In this document: one piece after another, positions 1 to 8,798 of the stretch
How positions within the stretch are numbered: the stretch's first letter is position 1
How the letters are laid out: every line of letters starts with the position of its first letter
NCBI GenBank assembly: GCA_964563105.1
Contig: CAZLXM010000006.1
Span: 1 to 64,000 of the forward strand
Origin: CAYVTV01 sp964563105
Lineage (GTDB): Bacteria > Bacteroidota > Bacteroidia > Bacteroidales > GCA-2748055
Reading direction: 5' to 3'
Length of the DNA stretch: 64,000 nt
Program-made: the position numbers and the translations under genes
The notes under the pieces: generated by a model
What the model was told of the DNA's origin: nothing
Seen by the model: only the letters and a program-made list of their open reading frames with translations
The model's database searches: none

Positions 1-392
1 TGCCAGGTACGATCCTTATAGAATAAAACAATTTTTAAAACAGAATCAGTATTTGAAGCATTTTGAATGTTTACATTTGTAACCTGATTGGTTTGGCCCT
101 CTTTTTCTATTACCCTGGTTTCTTGTTTTGTTCTATCATAATCGGAATTAAAAAGAGTTTGTTGTTGAAATCCCGGACTAATTTTTTTTAACATGTTTCC
201 TTTTCCGTTAATAAACCATTCAATATTTAGTTCTGGGAATTTTTCGGTTAACCGGGCAATAAAGTCGAAACTAGGTTTATTTCTTCCACTAAGTAAATGT
301 GATATACTGGATCTTTGAACTCCTAATTTTTCAGCAAATGTTGAAGAGGAATAGTTATAATATTTTAAAATTTCAAGTAATCGTTTCTCCAT
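1..392 (-). CDS. XRE-family helix-turn-helix regulator, C-terminus cut by window edge
   Basis: The first 130 codons of a DNA-binding protein are visible; the gene runs off the left edge. It starts at ATG 392 (MEKRLLEILKYY). Residues 1-65 form an XRE/Cro-type helix-turn-helix, with FAEKLGVQRSSISHLLSGRN as the turn and recognition helices, followed by a GKGNMLKK segment and a polar Gln/Asn-rich linker. Small XRE proteins of this layout are common in Bacteroidota, usually as dimeric autorepressors; that role here is inferred. A TACATTTG -7-like box sits 16 nt upstream of the start, inside an inverted repeat at 408-439, which fits autoregulation. It is divergent from gltS across a 633-bp AT-rich spacer. 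The target genes are unknown. Confidence 0.85.
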   Translation of the reverse strand, partial: MEKRLLEILKYYNYSSSTFAEKLGVQRSSISHLLSGRNKPSFDFIARLTEKFPELNIEWFINGKGNMLKKISPGFQQQTLFNSDYDRTKQETRVIEKEGQTNQVTNVNIQNASNTDSVLKIVLFYKDRTW

Positions 393-1025
393 AATAATAC
401 AATTTATACAAATGTAACAATTTAATCGGTTACACATGTTAATTATATTAATTCACATTTGTAAATCGATTAAACTTAATGATAATAATAAAATAAATAT
501 ATACTATTTATAAGTGGTAAAACTAAAATCAATAATTTGGGAAGGATCTAAATAAATTATAATATTAATGATTAATCAATTGTTATATGATGATTTTTAA
601 ATATGACAACTCCCTTGTCTATATTAAGCTTAATTAATATTAAATTAAATATTTTTTAAATTAATACTTTATATAATGTAGTTTAATAAACTGGATATCA
701 GCTTAATATATATCATTTTACAGTATATTGTCAATGAATTAATATAATCATCATTAATTTATTAAATATATACTTTAATTGTCTTAATTAAAAGACTGGT
801 TATCAGATATATATAAATTTTTATATTTATTTTTATTTTATGTTTACAATTGTAAGTGTTAACGAAACTCTTTTTAAAATGATTATTTAACTCTTTTCCT
901 GGTTAATTATACAAATAGGAAAGTAATTTTAATTATTAGTTTCTTTTTTATTTTATTTTTATCATTTTTTCTATATTGCAGGCTCTTTACACATTTTATA
1001 TATTTTTAGGATTTGAATTTTAATT
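393..1025. other. AT-rich intergenic region with spaced 12-bp repeats
   Basis: This 633-bp gene-free stretch between the XRE gene and gltS is almost wholly A and T. It holds the operator-like dyad at 408-439, two near-identical 12-mers (ACTGGATATCAG at 690-701 and ACTGGTTATCAG at 795-806) and a perfect 12-bp palindrome TTACAATTGTAA at 844-855. No reading frame with coding character and no structured RNA is evident. A clear TAnnTTTG box for gltS is not visible; TATATTGC near 972 is the closest match. Confidence 0.5.
408..439. promoter_or_regulatory. Inverted repeat over the promoter of the XRE regulator
   Basis: ACAAATGTAAC at 408-418 and GTTACACATGT at 429-439 match as an inverted repeat at 9 of 11 positions, with TGTAAC/GTTACA perfect and 10 bp between the arms. 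The left arm contains the minus-strand -7-like box TACATTTG (409-416). A related half-site, TTTGTAA, lies near 458-464. An operator bound by the regulator itself is an inference from position. Confidence 0.45.
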
Positions 1026-2384
1026 ATGAGTGAGCTTTTTTTAATTTTTTTTAGTATATGCATCTTATGTATATATTTGATACTTGGTAAAATAGTACGT
1101 GTTAATATTAAAATTTTTCAAAAAATTTTTCTTCCTGCTTCGATTATTGGAGGATTTCTTGGATTAGCCTCCGGTCCTTTCGGGCTAAACATTATTCCTG
1201 ATTATGTAATGAAGGTTTGGCAACAGATTCCCGGGGTTTTAATCAACCTTGTATTTGCGACTCTTTTTCTTGGGGTAATGATTCCCGGTATAAAAAAACT
1301 ATGGTCTCAGGGTGGTAGTCAGCTTTGCTTTGGAGTTATTATTGGTTCCGGACAATATTTTGTAGCCCTTTTAATTACTGCAATTATTTTAACTCCTTTA
1401 TTTCATGTTCCCCATGTTTTTGGAACTATACTGGAGATTGGATTTTCCGGAGGACACGGAACTGCTGCCGGTATGGAAGAAGTTTTTAACAAAATAGATT
1501 TTCCGGCAGGATCTGCCCTGGCTTATATGTCTGCAACTGTCGGAATTATTACTGCTATTGTTGGAGGTATTATTTATATTAATATTGCTGCCCGTAAAGG
1601 ATATTCAAAATATATTGATGCTTCAAAAGGTATTCCTGAATACAAAAGAAGCGGGTTAATTAAAAATATTAATGACAGGCATTCTATTGCTACCGCTACC
1701 GTTGCCGGAGAATCCGTTGAACCTTTAGCTTTTCATTTTTCCATTGTAGCGATTGCTGTTTTAATTGGCTGGATCATTCTTAATGCCATAAAAAAAATAC
1801 ATCCGGTCTTTGAAGGTTTCCCGCTCTTTCCCCTTGCTATGATCGGGGGAATGATCGTTCAACTAATTTCAAAATATATTAAAATAGATATTTATTATGA
1901 TAAAAAAACCTTTGACAGGATTCTTGGGGCATCTCTGGATTTACTTGTTCTGGCTGCTATTTCTACTCTACGGATAGATCTGTTCCTTACAAATTTCTGG
2001 CCTTTTTTAATTTTAATGATCACTGGTATTGTCTGGGTATTTATATGCCTTGTATATCTCGCTCCGCGAATGCTTCCATACAACTGGTTTGAAAGAGGGA
2101 TAACCGAATTTGGTATGCAAACTGGTGTAACAGCTATTGGGTTATTATTGCTCAGGCTGGTAGACCCGGAATATAAAACTGATACTGCCCAGGCTTTTGG
2201 TTTTAAACAAATGTTATACGAACCCTTTTTTGGAGGGGGCTTTATAACTGCAACAGCACCTTTTTTAATCATTGGAATGGGAATATGGGCTTCAATTTTA
2301 TTATCTGCATTGATAATGTTGCTCTTTTTCGGGCTGTCATGGTTTAATGGATGGATTACATGGAAACCAATTAAAAAAGCTTAA
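1026..2384 (+). CDS. gltS: Sodium/glutamate symporter, GltS family
   Basis: An inner-membrane carrier of 452 residues, expected to import L-glutamate with Na+. The chain is hydrophobic with about ten to twelve membrane segments in two halves. The family re-entrant signature is visible as GFSGGHGTAAGM around residues 140-151, with a matching loop GITEFGMQTGVTAIGLLLL in the second half. Start and length agree with the family (about 400-450 residues). It stands alone: the XRE gene is divergent upstream and an unrelated SDF-family symporter converges on it downstream, so two carriers with overlapping substrates meet tail to tail. Specificity for glutamate is from the family, not shown here. Confidence 0.9.
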   Translation: MSELFLIFFSICILCIYLILGKIVRVNIKIFQKIFLPASIIGGFLGLASGPFGLNIIPDYVMKVWQQIPGVLINLVFATLFLGVMIPGIKKLWSQGGSQLCFGVIIGSGQYFVALLITAIILTPLFHVPHVFGTILEIGFSGGHGTAAGMEEVFNKIDFPAGSALAYMSATVGIITAIVGGIIYINIAARKGYSKYIDASKGIPEYKRSGLIKNINDRHSIATATVAGESVEPLAFHFSIVAIAVLIGWIILNAIKKIHPVFEGFPLFPLAMIGGMIVQLISKYIKIDIYYDKKTFDRILGASLDLLVLAAISTLRIDLFLTNFWPFLILMITGIVWVFICLVYLAPRMLPYNWFERGITEFGMQTGVTAIGLLLLRLVDPEYKTDTAQAFGFKQMLYEPFFGGGFITATAPFLIIGMGIWASILLSALIMLLFFGLSWFNGWITWKPIKKA

Positions 2385-2444
2385 ATTAAAGAGTATTAAA
2401 TAGTTAACAATTTTTGTTTACAGGCCGAAACAATCCGCTGTGAT

Positions 2445-3728
2445 TCAGGTTTTGGTTTCATCTGATGCAATAATCAGGGCAACTGCCGCATCACCAGTTA
2501 CATTTGCAACTGTACGGATCATATCAAGAGGCCTCTCAATCCCTAATATCAGTGCCAGTCCGGATGCAGGGATACCGGCAGCACTAAGAACGATAACAAG
2601 CATTATAACTCCCCCTCCCGGCACACCCGGGGCACCTATTGAGGAAAGCGTTGCTGTTAAAATTATTGCTATTTGCTGACTTAATGTAAGGTCAAGTCCA
2701 AAAACCTGTGCTATAAATATAGCCGATACAGCATGATAAAAGGCTGTACCATTCATATTAATGGTCACACCAACCGGTAAAACAAAATTTGCTATTCCGG
2801 AAGGTATATTTAATTTGTCAATACATTGTTTTAATGTTACAGGAAGAGTTGCGGCAGAAGAACTTGTTGAAAAAGCAACCAGTTGTGCTGGTAGCATTGC
2901 CTGAAGAAAATCTTTCACCTTTACTTTTGTAAAAAGAATTAAAAATAAAGGGTATAGGGTAAGTATTAGAAAAATAATGCCAAAAAAGGTCAATAATGCA
3001 TATTTCCCAACAGAAATAAATAATTCAACATCACCTGAAAAATCAGTAATAAGTGATGATAAAAGAGAAAAAACACCAAAAGGGGCAAAAAGTATTATTA
3101 TATCAACTATTTTGAGAATGACCTCATTCAAACCATTAATTATGTCACTTACTGCTTTGGTCTTTTCTGTTCCAATAAGGATCATTGATATGGAAAATAA
3201 TATAGAAAAAAATATTATTTGCAACATTTTTGAATTATCCCCTGCTGCTTTAAATATATTGTCAGGTACCATATCTTCGATAAATTGCAGAGGTGATCCT
3301 TTTTTTATGTCGGCAGCTACTTCCTCCTTCTCCTGGACTGAATTTTGATACTGGAAATAAAAATCATTTCTTTTATCTTCTGAAAATGACGTACCTGGCT
3401 TTAGGGCATTAACTAATAAAAGGCCCAGAACTGCTGAAATAATTGTCATAATAACATACAATCCCAATGTCTTTAAGCCCATACGTCCAAGTTTGGATAT
3501 ATCAGTTACACTGGTTATTCCTTTAACCAGACTTAAAAATATCAAAGGTACTGCTATCAGTTTAAGCATTCTGATAAAAATATTTCCCCATGGTTTTATC
3601 CAGTTCGCTGTAAAGTCTTCCAAACCTGTTCCGGTTGCAATTAAACCCCAGATAATTCCAAATACCATTCCTATAGTAATTTTCAACCATAAGGGTAATT
3701 TCTTTTTTTTAAGTTGTAATTTTTTCAT
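2445..3728 (-). CDS. Dicarboxylate/amino acid:cation symporter (SDF family)
   Basis: A 427-residue inner-membrane carrier of the GltP/DctA/SdcS family. The hallmark elements are present: the hairpin serine-rich stretch AFSTSSSAATLPVT, the cation site NMNGTAFY (NMxGT motif), the second hairpin SSIGAPGVPGGG, and the substrate-binding helix ERPLDMIRTVANVTGDA. The aspartate and threonines in this last helix usually bind acidic substrates, so a dicarboxylate or acidic amino acid is likely. It lies 18 bp downstream of the FAD/Fe-S dehydrogenase gene on the same strand, so the two are probably cotranscribed and may share a substrate such as a hydroxy-dicarboxylate. It converges with gltS. Confidence 0.9.
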   Translation of the reverse strand: MKKLQLKKKKLPLWLKITIGMVFGIIWGLIATGTGLEDFTANWIKPWGNIFIRMLKLIAVPLIFLSLVKGITSVTDISKLGRMGLKTLGLYVIMTIISAVLGLLLVNALKPGTSFSEDKRNDFYFQYQNSVQEKEEVAADIKKGSPLQFIEDMVPDNIFKAAGDNSKMLQIIFFSILFSISMILIGTEKTKAVSDIINGLNEVILKIVDIIILFAPFGVFSLLSSLITDFSGDVELFISVGKYALLTFFGIIFLILTLYPLFLILFTKVKVKDFLQAMLPAQLVAFSTSSSAATLPVTLKQCIDKLNIPSGIANFVLPVGVTINMNGTAFYHAVSAIFIAQVFGLDLTLSQQIAIILTATLSSIGAPGVPGGGVIMLVIVLSAAGIPASGLALILGIERPLDMIRTVANVTGDAAVALIIASDETKT

Positions 3729-3746
3729 TATTACTTGGTTATATTC

Positions 3747-6716
3747 TCAAAAGAGTTCATTAGTCAGATTTTCCTTCAATGCCATATATAAAATTTCAAC
3801 CGGATGGAAAGCAGTTCTGCCTGTACCATCTTTTATCTGGTGCCTGCAGCTGGTACCAGGTGCAGCAATTATAGTGTTTTCTGATGTTTTTCTAATCTCC
3901 GGGAATAAAATTAGTTCTCCAACTTTCATTGAGAGTAAATAATGTTCTTTTTCATATCCAAAGGCCCCTGCCATTCCACAGCAACCGGAAGGGATCTCTT
4001 CAACACTATAGTTTTCAGGAATTGTCAATATTTTTTTTAAAGAAAAAGTGCCTGCTATCGCTTTTTGATGGCAATGTCCATGTAATTTGATATGCAATGT
4101 TTTCTGAGTAAACAATTGACTGCTAATTTTACCTTTATCCACTTCATCGGCAAGAAATTCTTCAATCAGCATTGCATTTTGAGACAATTTTAAAGCTTTT
4201 GCTTTAAGTTCTCCTCTTACAAGATCAGGATATTCATCACGAAATGATAAAATAGCAGAGGGCTCTATTCCTATTAATGGTTCAGAGTCGTTAATAATTT
4301 CACTAAAGATCTCAATATTTTTTATTGCTTTTTGCCTGGCTGATATTAGTAAACCTTTTGATAAGTAAGTTCTTCCACTTTCAGCATGCTTTACTGTCAA
4401 AACCTTATAACCTAATCTGTTCAGTAATAATATGCTCTTAATTCCCGTTACAGTATCGTTATAATTCGTAAATTCATCAACAAAAAGATAAACTCGAGAA
4501 GCATCCGCCGGAAGTCCGGAATTTAATCTTTGAAGATTTTTTGCAGCCCATCTTCTTAAAGTGACATTGTATAACTTTGGAAGGGACCTTTCTGTAGCAA
4601 ATCCGATTACTTTTTTAAGGAAGCGCGATAAGATTTTGTTTGTAATAAAAAGATTATATAGTGAAGGGAAAAATGATCCAATTTTATTTAAAAATGAAAT
4701 ATTAGCTATTAGCCGGGTTCTTAGTGAAATATTATTACTCTGATAATATTGGTAAAGAAATTCTGCTTTCAGTTTTGTCATATCAACATTTGACGGGCAT
4801 TCTGATTTGCACCCTTTACATGAAAGGCAGTTATCCATTATCTCAAATACTTCTTTGTGATTAAATGGATTCTTCTTAGCTGAATGGCTGAGAAATTCCC
4901 TAAACAGGTTGGCCCTTGCCCGTGTGGTATAGGCTTCTTCTTTTGTTGCCATATAGCTGGGGCACATAGTTCCTCCCATTATTGCACTCTTTCTGCAATC
5001 TCCACTCCCATTACATTTTTCTATTGCTCTCTGAATCCCGCCGGTTGCAGAAAAATCTAAAATTGTATTTAGCTCTCTGGTTATTTGCCCTGGAAAATAT
5101 CTTAATGAAGTATGAGATTCCGGTGTATCAATTATTTTTCCTTTATTAAAAACATCTGATGGGTCAAAGACTTTTTTAATATCTCTAAACCATTGATAAA
5201 TAGAAGAGTTATACATTAAAGGAATATATGCTCCTCTTAATCTTCCATCACCATGTTCTCCACTTAAACTGCCCTTAAATTTTTTAACTAATCTGGCAGT
5301 ATCTTCCGCAATACTTCGAAAAATTGCTATATCTTTTTCATCTTTAAGGTTTAGTACGGGCCGCAGATGCAATTCACCTACAGAGATATGGGCATGATAA
5401 ACACAATCGAGCTTATTCTTTTCTAAAAGCTTGTTGAATTCAAGTATATAATCCTCCAGAAACTCCGGATGTACGGAAGTATCTTCTATAACTGAAACAG
5501 GTTTTGCATCTCCGGGCATATTTGACAAAACTCCCAGGCCCGATTTACGTAAATTCCAAACTTTAGAAATATTTGCACCTGTTATTACGGGAAAATGGTA
5601 TCCGAGCTTTTTCTTTTTTAACTTTTGTTCCATGGAAGATATAGTCTCGAGTATTTCTTCCATAGAATCGCTCATGAATTCAACTATCAAAATTGCACCG
5701 GGATCCCCTTTTAAAAAAAAGCGATTTTTCCTTTGTTCAATATTTTCAGCAGTGCAATCAAGTATTTTTTTATCCATAAGCTCCACCGCAGAGGGTGTAA
5801 ACTCAAGAACTATAAGATTAGCCCTAATTGCCTCAATAACGCTGTTTACATGCACACAAACGAGAGCCTTGTGTTTGGGTGGCAAAGGCATCAAATTTAG
5901 TGTGGCTTCAGTAATAAATGCTAAAGTGCCTTCTGAGCCTGCCAGTAGTTTGCACATGTTGAAACGTTTATTATTATTCGGTCTAAACAGCATGTTATCA
6001 GACAGTTCATCAAGTGCATAACCGGTATTCCTTCGAATAATCCTTTTATCAGGAAATTCTCTGTCAATCTCTTCTATATTTGAAAACTTTGATAACAGAT
6101 CACGAAAGAACCTGTATAACTGTCCTTCCAGGTTATTTAAAAGGCATTTTTCCTGAAATTCTTCTGTGCTAAGTTCTCCGAATTCTGCTTCAGAACCATC
6201 ACTTAGAATTACTTTAACTGACTTAAGATGTTCACGGGTTGTGCCATAAATGATTGAGTGTAAACCACTGCTGTTATTACCAATCATTCCCCCTATAACG
6301 CATCTGTTGGATGTGGATGTTTCGGGGGCAAAAAATAATCCTCTCTTTTTTAATTCAAGATTTAGTTCATCTAAAACAACGCCTGGCTGAACTTTTACCC
6401 ATCTTTCTTTTTCATTAATTTCAATAACCTTGTTAAGATACCGGGAAAGATCAACAACAATCCCGTCTCCCACTACCTGTCCTGCGAGAGAAGTTCCGGC
6501 CCCTCTGGGTATAAGAACAAGATTATTTTTTCCTGCTGTTAAAATAAGTTTCTTAATATCTTCTGTTGAGTGCGGATACACTACTGCCAGGGGCATTTCT
6601 CTGTACACTGATGCATCTGTCGCATACATCAGGCGATAAGAGCTTTTTGTGAAAATATCCCCTTCCAGATTGTTTTTTAACTGACCTGATAAATCGGGCT
6701 TAGACAAATCAAGCAT
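3747..6716 (-). CDS. FAD-linked and Fe-S-binding 2-hydroxyacid dehydrogenase (YdiJ-like)
   Basis: A fused oxidoreductase of about 989 residues. The N-terminal half is a PCMH-type FAD domain (PRGAGTSLAGQ near residues 70-80) followed by an FAD-linked oxidase C-terminal domain with SGEHGDGRLRG, the metal/flavin motif of D-lactate and 2-hydroxyglutarate dehydrogenases. A ferredoxin-like segment then carries CNGSGDC/MCPSY and CLSCKGCKSECP cysteines, and the end has CCG-type motifs (SGCCGMAGAFG, PGTSCRHQI). E. coli YdiJ, of this architecture, oxidises D-2-hydroxyglutarate; the exact substrate here is unknown. ATG 6716 (MLDLSKPDLSG) is preferred over an in-frame TTG at 6728. The neighbouring acid symporter supports a role in uptake and oxidation of a hydroxy acid. 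D-lactate or glycolate are alternatives. Confidence 0.85.
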   Translation of the reverse strand: MLDLSKPDLSGQLKNNLEGDIFTKSSYRLMYATDASVYREMPLAVVYPHSTEDIKKLILTAGKNNLVLIPRGAGTSLAGQVVGDGIVVDLSRYLNKVIEINEKERWVKVQPGVVLDELNLELKKRGLFFAPETSTSNRCVIGGMIGNNSSGLHSIIYGTTREHLKSVKVILSDGSEAEFGELSTEEFQEKCLLNNLEGQLYRFFRDLLSKFSNIEEIDREFPDKRIIRRNTGYALDELSDNMLFRPNNNKRFNMCKLLAGSEGTLAFITEATLNLMPLPPKHKALVCVHVNSVIEAIRANLIVLEFTPSAVELMDKKILDCTAENIEQRKNRFFLKGDPGAILIVEFMSDSMEEILETISSMEQKLKKKKLGYHFPVITGANISKVWNLRKSGLGVLSNMPGDAKPVSVIEDTSVHPEFLEDYILEFNKLLEKNKLDCVYHAHISVGELHLRPVLNLKDEKDIAIFRSIAEDTARLVKKFKGSLSGEHGDGRLRGAYIPLMYNSSIYQWFRDIKKVFDPSDVFNKGKIIDTPESHTSLRYFPGQITRELNTILDFSATGGIQRAIEKCNGSGDCRKSAIMGGTMCPSYMATKEEAYTTRARANLFREFLSHSAKKNPFNHKEVFEIMDNCLSCKGCKSECPSNVDMTKLKAEFLYQYYQSNNISLRTRLIANISFLNKIGSFFPSLYNLFITNKILSRFLKKVIGFATERSLPKLYNVTLRRWAAKNLQRLNSGLPADASRVYLFVDEFTNYNDTVTGIKSILLLNRLGYKVLTVKHAESGRTYLSKGLLISARQKAIKNIEIFSEIINDSEPLIGIEPSAILSFRDEYPDLVRGELKAKALKLSQNAMLIEEFLADEVDKGKISSQLFTQKTLHIKLHGHCHQKAIAGTFSLKKILTIPENYSVEEIPSGCCGMAGAFGYEKEHYLLSMKVGELILFPEIRKTSENTIIAAPGTSCRHQIKDGTGRTAFHPVEILYMALKENLTNELF

Positions 6717-6998
6717 AATCTTCTGCAATTATTTTAAATAAATTTACTTAAAAAACAATATTTAATGCCCAATAAAGGAAGCGGTAAATATAGAAAGAAT
6801 TTATGCTTTTATTAAAATTATGAATAGAATACCTGCTTAATCTATTTAAATATTTATTACCGCATTCATTTCATCCTTTCAAAGTTTAAAAAGTCAGTTA
6901 ATACCTCCTGTACTATCAAATTTAAATTTTCATAATAAAAAATTAGTAATTTAGTAGCCTGTATATTAATTGAACAATTAAATTTTTAAAAAATCTAT

Positions 6999-7325
6999 AT
7001 GGACGATCAGATCAATCACGCTGAAGTATTTAGTTTTAATAACAAAGTTTCTTATTCTTCAAATGGAATTGTAAGTAAAAGGGTTATCCATAAGCCGGCA
7101 GGGAATATATCATTATTTGCCTTTGATAAAGGACAGGAATTAAGTGAGCACTCGGCCCCATTTGATGCTTTGGTACAGATAATTGACGGAGCGGCACTTG
7201 TATATATTAATAAAGCTGAATATAAATTAAACAGCGGAGATTCCATTATCCTTCCTGCAAACATTCCTCATGCGGTAAAAGCTGAAAAGCCTTTTAAAAT
7301 GCTTTTAACCATGATTAAAGAGTAA
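6999..7325 (+). CDS. Small cupin-domain protein
   Basis: A single-domain cupin of 108 residues. The two cupin motifs are recognisable: motif 1 around LSEHSAPFDALVQIIDGAAL and motif 2 around GDSIILPANIPHAV. One histidine of motif 1 (SEH) and the motif 2 histidine are kept; the second motif 1 histidine and the usual glutamate are absent, so metal binding may be altered. Stand-alone cupins of this size are often sensors or small isomerases and oxygenases; no substrate can be given. The gene is divergent from the YdiJ-like dehydrogenase and separated from the next gene by 167 bp, so it is probably a single transcription unit. Confidence 0.75.
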   Translation: MDDQINHAEVFSFNNKVSYSSNGIVSKRVIHKPAGNISLFAFDKGQELSEHSAPFDALVQIIDGAALVYINKAEYKLNSGDSIILPANIPHAVKAEKPFKMLLTMIKE

Positions 7326-7492
7326 AATTTATTTTCTCCCGAATTTTTTCTAATAATTTTTATCTATTTTATTTTTTTTACATTAACTTGCATTATAAGC
7401 GAAGCAAGACATGTTTATTCTTTAGCATTAAAAATTAAATCAATTTTTAAAACTGGTTGAAATTACCTTTACACTAATTAAAACAATATTAC

Positions 7493-8203
7493 ATGAAAAT
7501 AGATATAAAATACTTTATTACCAGAGGAGAAACAATAAAAGAAGAAAAGGTTAAATCCATTGTCCATAACATTCTTCCGAATACCCTGGTTTTGGAGAAT
7601 TATGAGCCTTTTCCGGGATATTACAGTGCTCATATTCCCGTTGATATTAAACCGATGTCAGTATTTGTCATTCTTGCCAGGAAATATGATAATATTTTTC
7701 TCGATCGAATTTTGAAAAAGATCCGAAATGAGGGAGACCATCAATGTGATGGCACAACAGCCGTGATTGATGCAGGAAGAAGCCGTTATTATGCAATAAG
7801 AATTAAAAACCTGGATTGTTTTACGGGTTTAGTTAAAATCCAGAAAAAATTTATAGAAAATGGTATTGAATTGCATGCTGGCAGGAATATTGACAGAAAT
7901 GTATTATTCTCGGTCCAAAAGACATTTTTCCTTGAAAAATTGGAAAACTCTGTTTATAAAAATTTACAGGAAGAATCAAAATATTATTTTCCTTTGGAAA
8001 GGTATCTTACCTGGAAAGAATTTAAGGAAATAACCCTGAACGTAAAGAATAATATCTCTAATAATTTATTTGATGCGGCACTTTGTTATTTTTATACAAC
8101 TGAAGGCCTGACAGATATGGTCAGAATTTTTGACAGGAAAGATACTCATGAAAGGATACTGGAAATTAAAGAACATTATGCTAAAGCTTTAAAAAGGATG
8201 TAA
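7493..8203 (+). CDS. Conserved hypothetical protein
   Basis: A 236-residue soluble protein without signal peptide or membrane segment; I do not recognise the family. It has mixed alpha/beta character, with an N-terminal half that includes YFITRGETIKEE and NYEPFPGYYSAHIP and a C-terminal half rich in Lys, Glu and aromatic residues (YYFPLERYLTWKEFKEI). A single cysteine-histidine stretch (EGDHQCDG) is present but no catalytic signature. The start ATG is clear and the frame is uninterrupted, with codon use like its neighbours. It converges with the Rnk-like gene and is likely expressed alone. Confidence 0.7.
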   Translation: MKIDIKYFITRGETIKEEKVKSIVHNILPNTLVLENYEPFPGYYSAHIPVDIKPMSVFVILARKYDNIFLDRILKKIRNEGDHQCDGTTAVIDAGRSRYYAIRIKNLDCFTGLVKIQKKFIENGIELHAGRNIDRNVLFSVQKTFFLEKLENSVYKNLQEESKYYFPLERYLTWKEFKEITLNVKNNISNNLFDAALCYFYTTEGLTDMVRIFDRKDTHERILEIKEHYAKALKRM

Positions 8204-8224
8204 TAATATATTACAGCAACATAA

Positions 8225-8638
8225 TTATAAATTAGTCTCATCACCGGTTTCCGGTTGAAATAAAATATCTTCAATAGTTATCAGCACCTCACCTGAAGGG
8301 ACTTTCCATTTTATCCGGTCTCCTTTTTTATAACCCAGTAAGGCAGTTGCAACCGGAGCAAAAATAGAGATTTTTTTATTCTTAATATCAGCTTCTTCCG
8401 GATATACTATTTGAAACTCCATTGGTTTTTCGTTATTGGAAAGTTTGATTTTAACTTTCGTATGCATAGTAACCACATCATTCGGAATTGACGCCGAATC
8501 AATGATTTTTGCCCTTTCCAGTTCTGTAAATAAAGTCTCAAGCTCAGGATTTAATTTTCCGGTTTTCTCTTTGATGTTCATAATTCGCTCTCTTAGTCTT
8601 TGAGCATCCAAATCGCTTATAATTAATTTTTTCATCAT
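8225..8638 (-). CDS. Rnk-like RNA-polymerase-binding protein, GreA C-terminal domain
   Basis: A 137-residue protein with the Rnk layout: a short helical N-terminus (residues 1-50, LRERIMNIKEKTGKL) and a GreA/GreB C-terminal FKBP-like domain (residues 55-130) with PVATALLGYKKGDRIKW and the closing strand GEVLITIEDI. It is too short for the long GreA coiled coil, so it should bind RNA polymerase near the secondary channel without GreA cleavage activity. In E. coli, Rnk is called a regulator of nucleoside diphosphate kinase and antagonises Gre factors. The start is ATG 8638, with a second in-frame ATG at 8635. An unusual leader precedes it: promoter 8767-8798 and a terminator-like hairpin ending 15 nt before the start codon, suggesting attenuation. 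Confidence 0.8.
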   Translation of the reverse strand: MMKKLIISDLDAQRLRERIMNIKEKTGKLNPELETLFTELERAKIIDSASIPNDVVTMHTKVKIKLSNNEKPMEFQIVYPEEADIKNKKISIFAPVATALLGYKKGDRIKWKVPSGEVLITIEDILFQPETGDETNL

Positions 8639-8653
8639 TTAATAAAAATAAAA

Positions 8654-8673
8654 AAGACCAGTTTCCTGGTCTT
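8654..8673 (-). terminator. Terminator-like hairpin in the leader of the rnk-like gene
   Basis: On the minus strand, AAGACCAG pairs perfectly with CTGGTCTT around a GAAA tetraloop and is followed at once by a U-rich run (TTTTATTTTTATT) that reaches the start codon region. This is the form of an intrinsic terminator, but it lies between a strong promoter and the gene it would switch off. The segment GGAAACT inside it (8660-8666) is also complementary to AGTTTCC at 8682-8688, which could form a competing antiterminator. No gene lies upstream on this strand that would need this terminator; the nearest minus-strand start is beyond 13 kb. Confidence 0.7.
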
Positions 8674-8703
8674 ATTAAATTGGAAACTAAATTGATTGTG
8701 TTT

Positions 8704-8745
8704 TTATGTATACAGAAACGCGAAGAGTTCGATTAACATATTCAT
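8704..8745 (-). CDS. Possible 13-residue leader peptide
   Basis: A start-to-stop frame (MNMLIELFAFLYT) lies in the leader of the rnk-like gene, about 16 nt after the predicted transcription start and ending 13 nt before the antiterminator arm. Its position fits a translated attenuator leader. It has no run of one amino acid and no Shine-Dalgarno sequence, so it could equally be chance. Confidence 0.25.
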   Translation of the reverse strand: MNMLIELFAFLYT

Positions 8746-8766
8746 ACAGGATAAAAATTCTATACT

Positions 8767-8798
8767 CAAAGATATAAACTAATAATTTATTGAGCAAA
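8767..8798 (-). promoter_or_regulatory. Promoter of the rnk-like gene
   Basis: On the minus strand, TTTG (8795-8798), a 20-bp spacer and TATCTTTG (8767-8774) match the Bacteroidota housekeeping consensus perfectly. Transcription should start near 8760, giving a leader of about 120 nt before ATG 8638. Confidence 0.7.

Noticed and set aside
1895..2272. Open frame on the strand opposite gltS
   Set aside because: It lies wholly within a clear membrane-protein gene and has no family features; the same holds for other antisense frames such as 5632-6021 and 13188-13646.
7387..7408. Hairpin CTTGC/GCAAG after the cupin gene as a terminator
   Set aside because: The stem is only 5 bp without bulges and the T-run after it is poor.
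8720..8740. tRNA T-loop-like GTTCGATTAAC
   Set aside because: No pairing stem around it and no acceptor, D or anticodon arm within tRNA distance.
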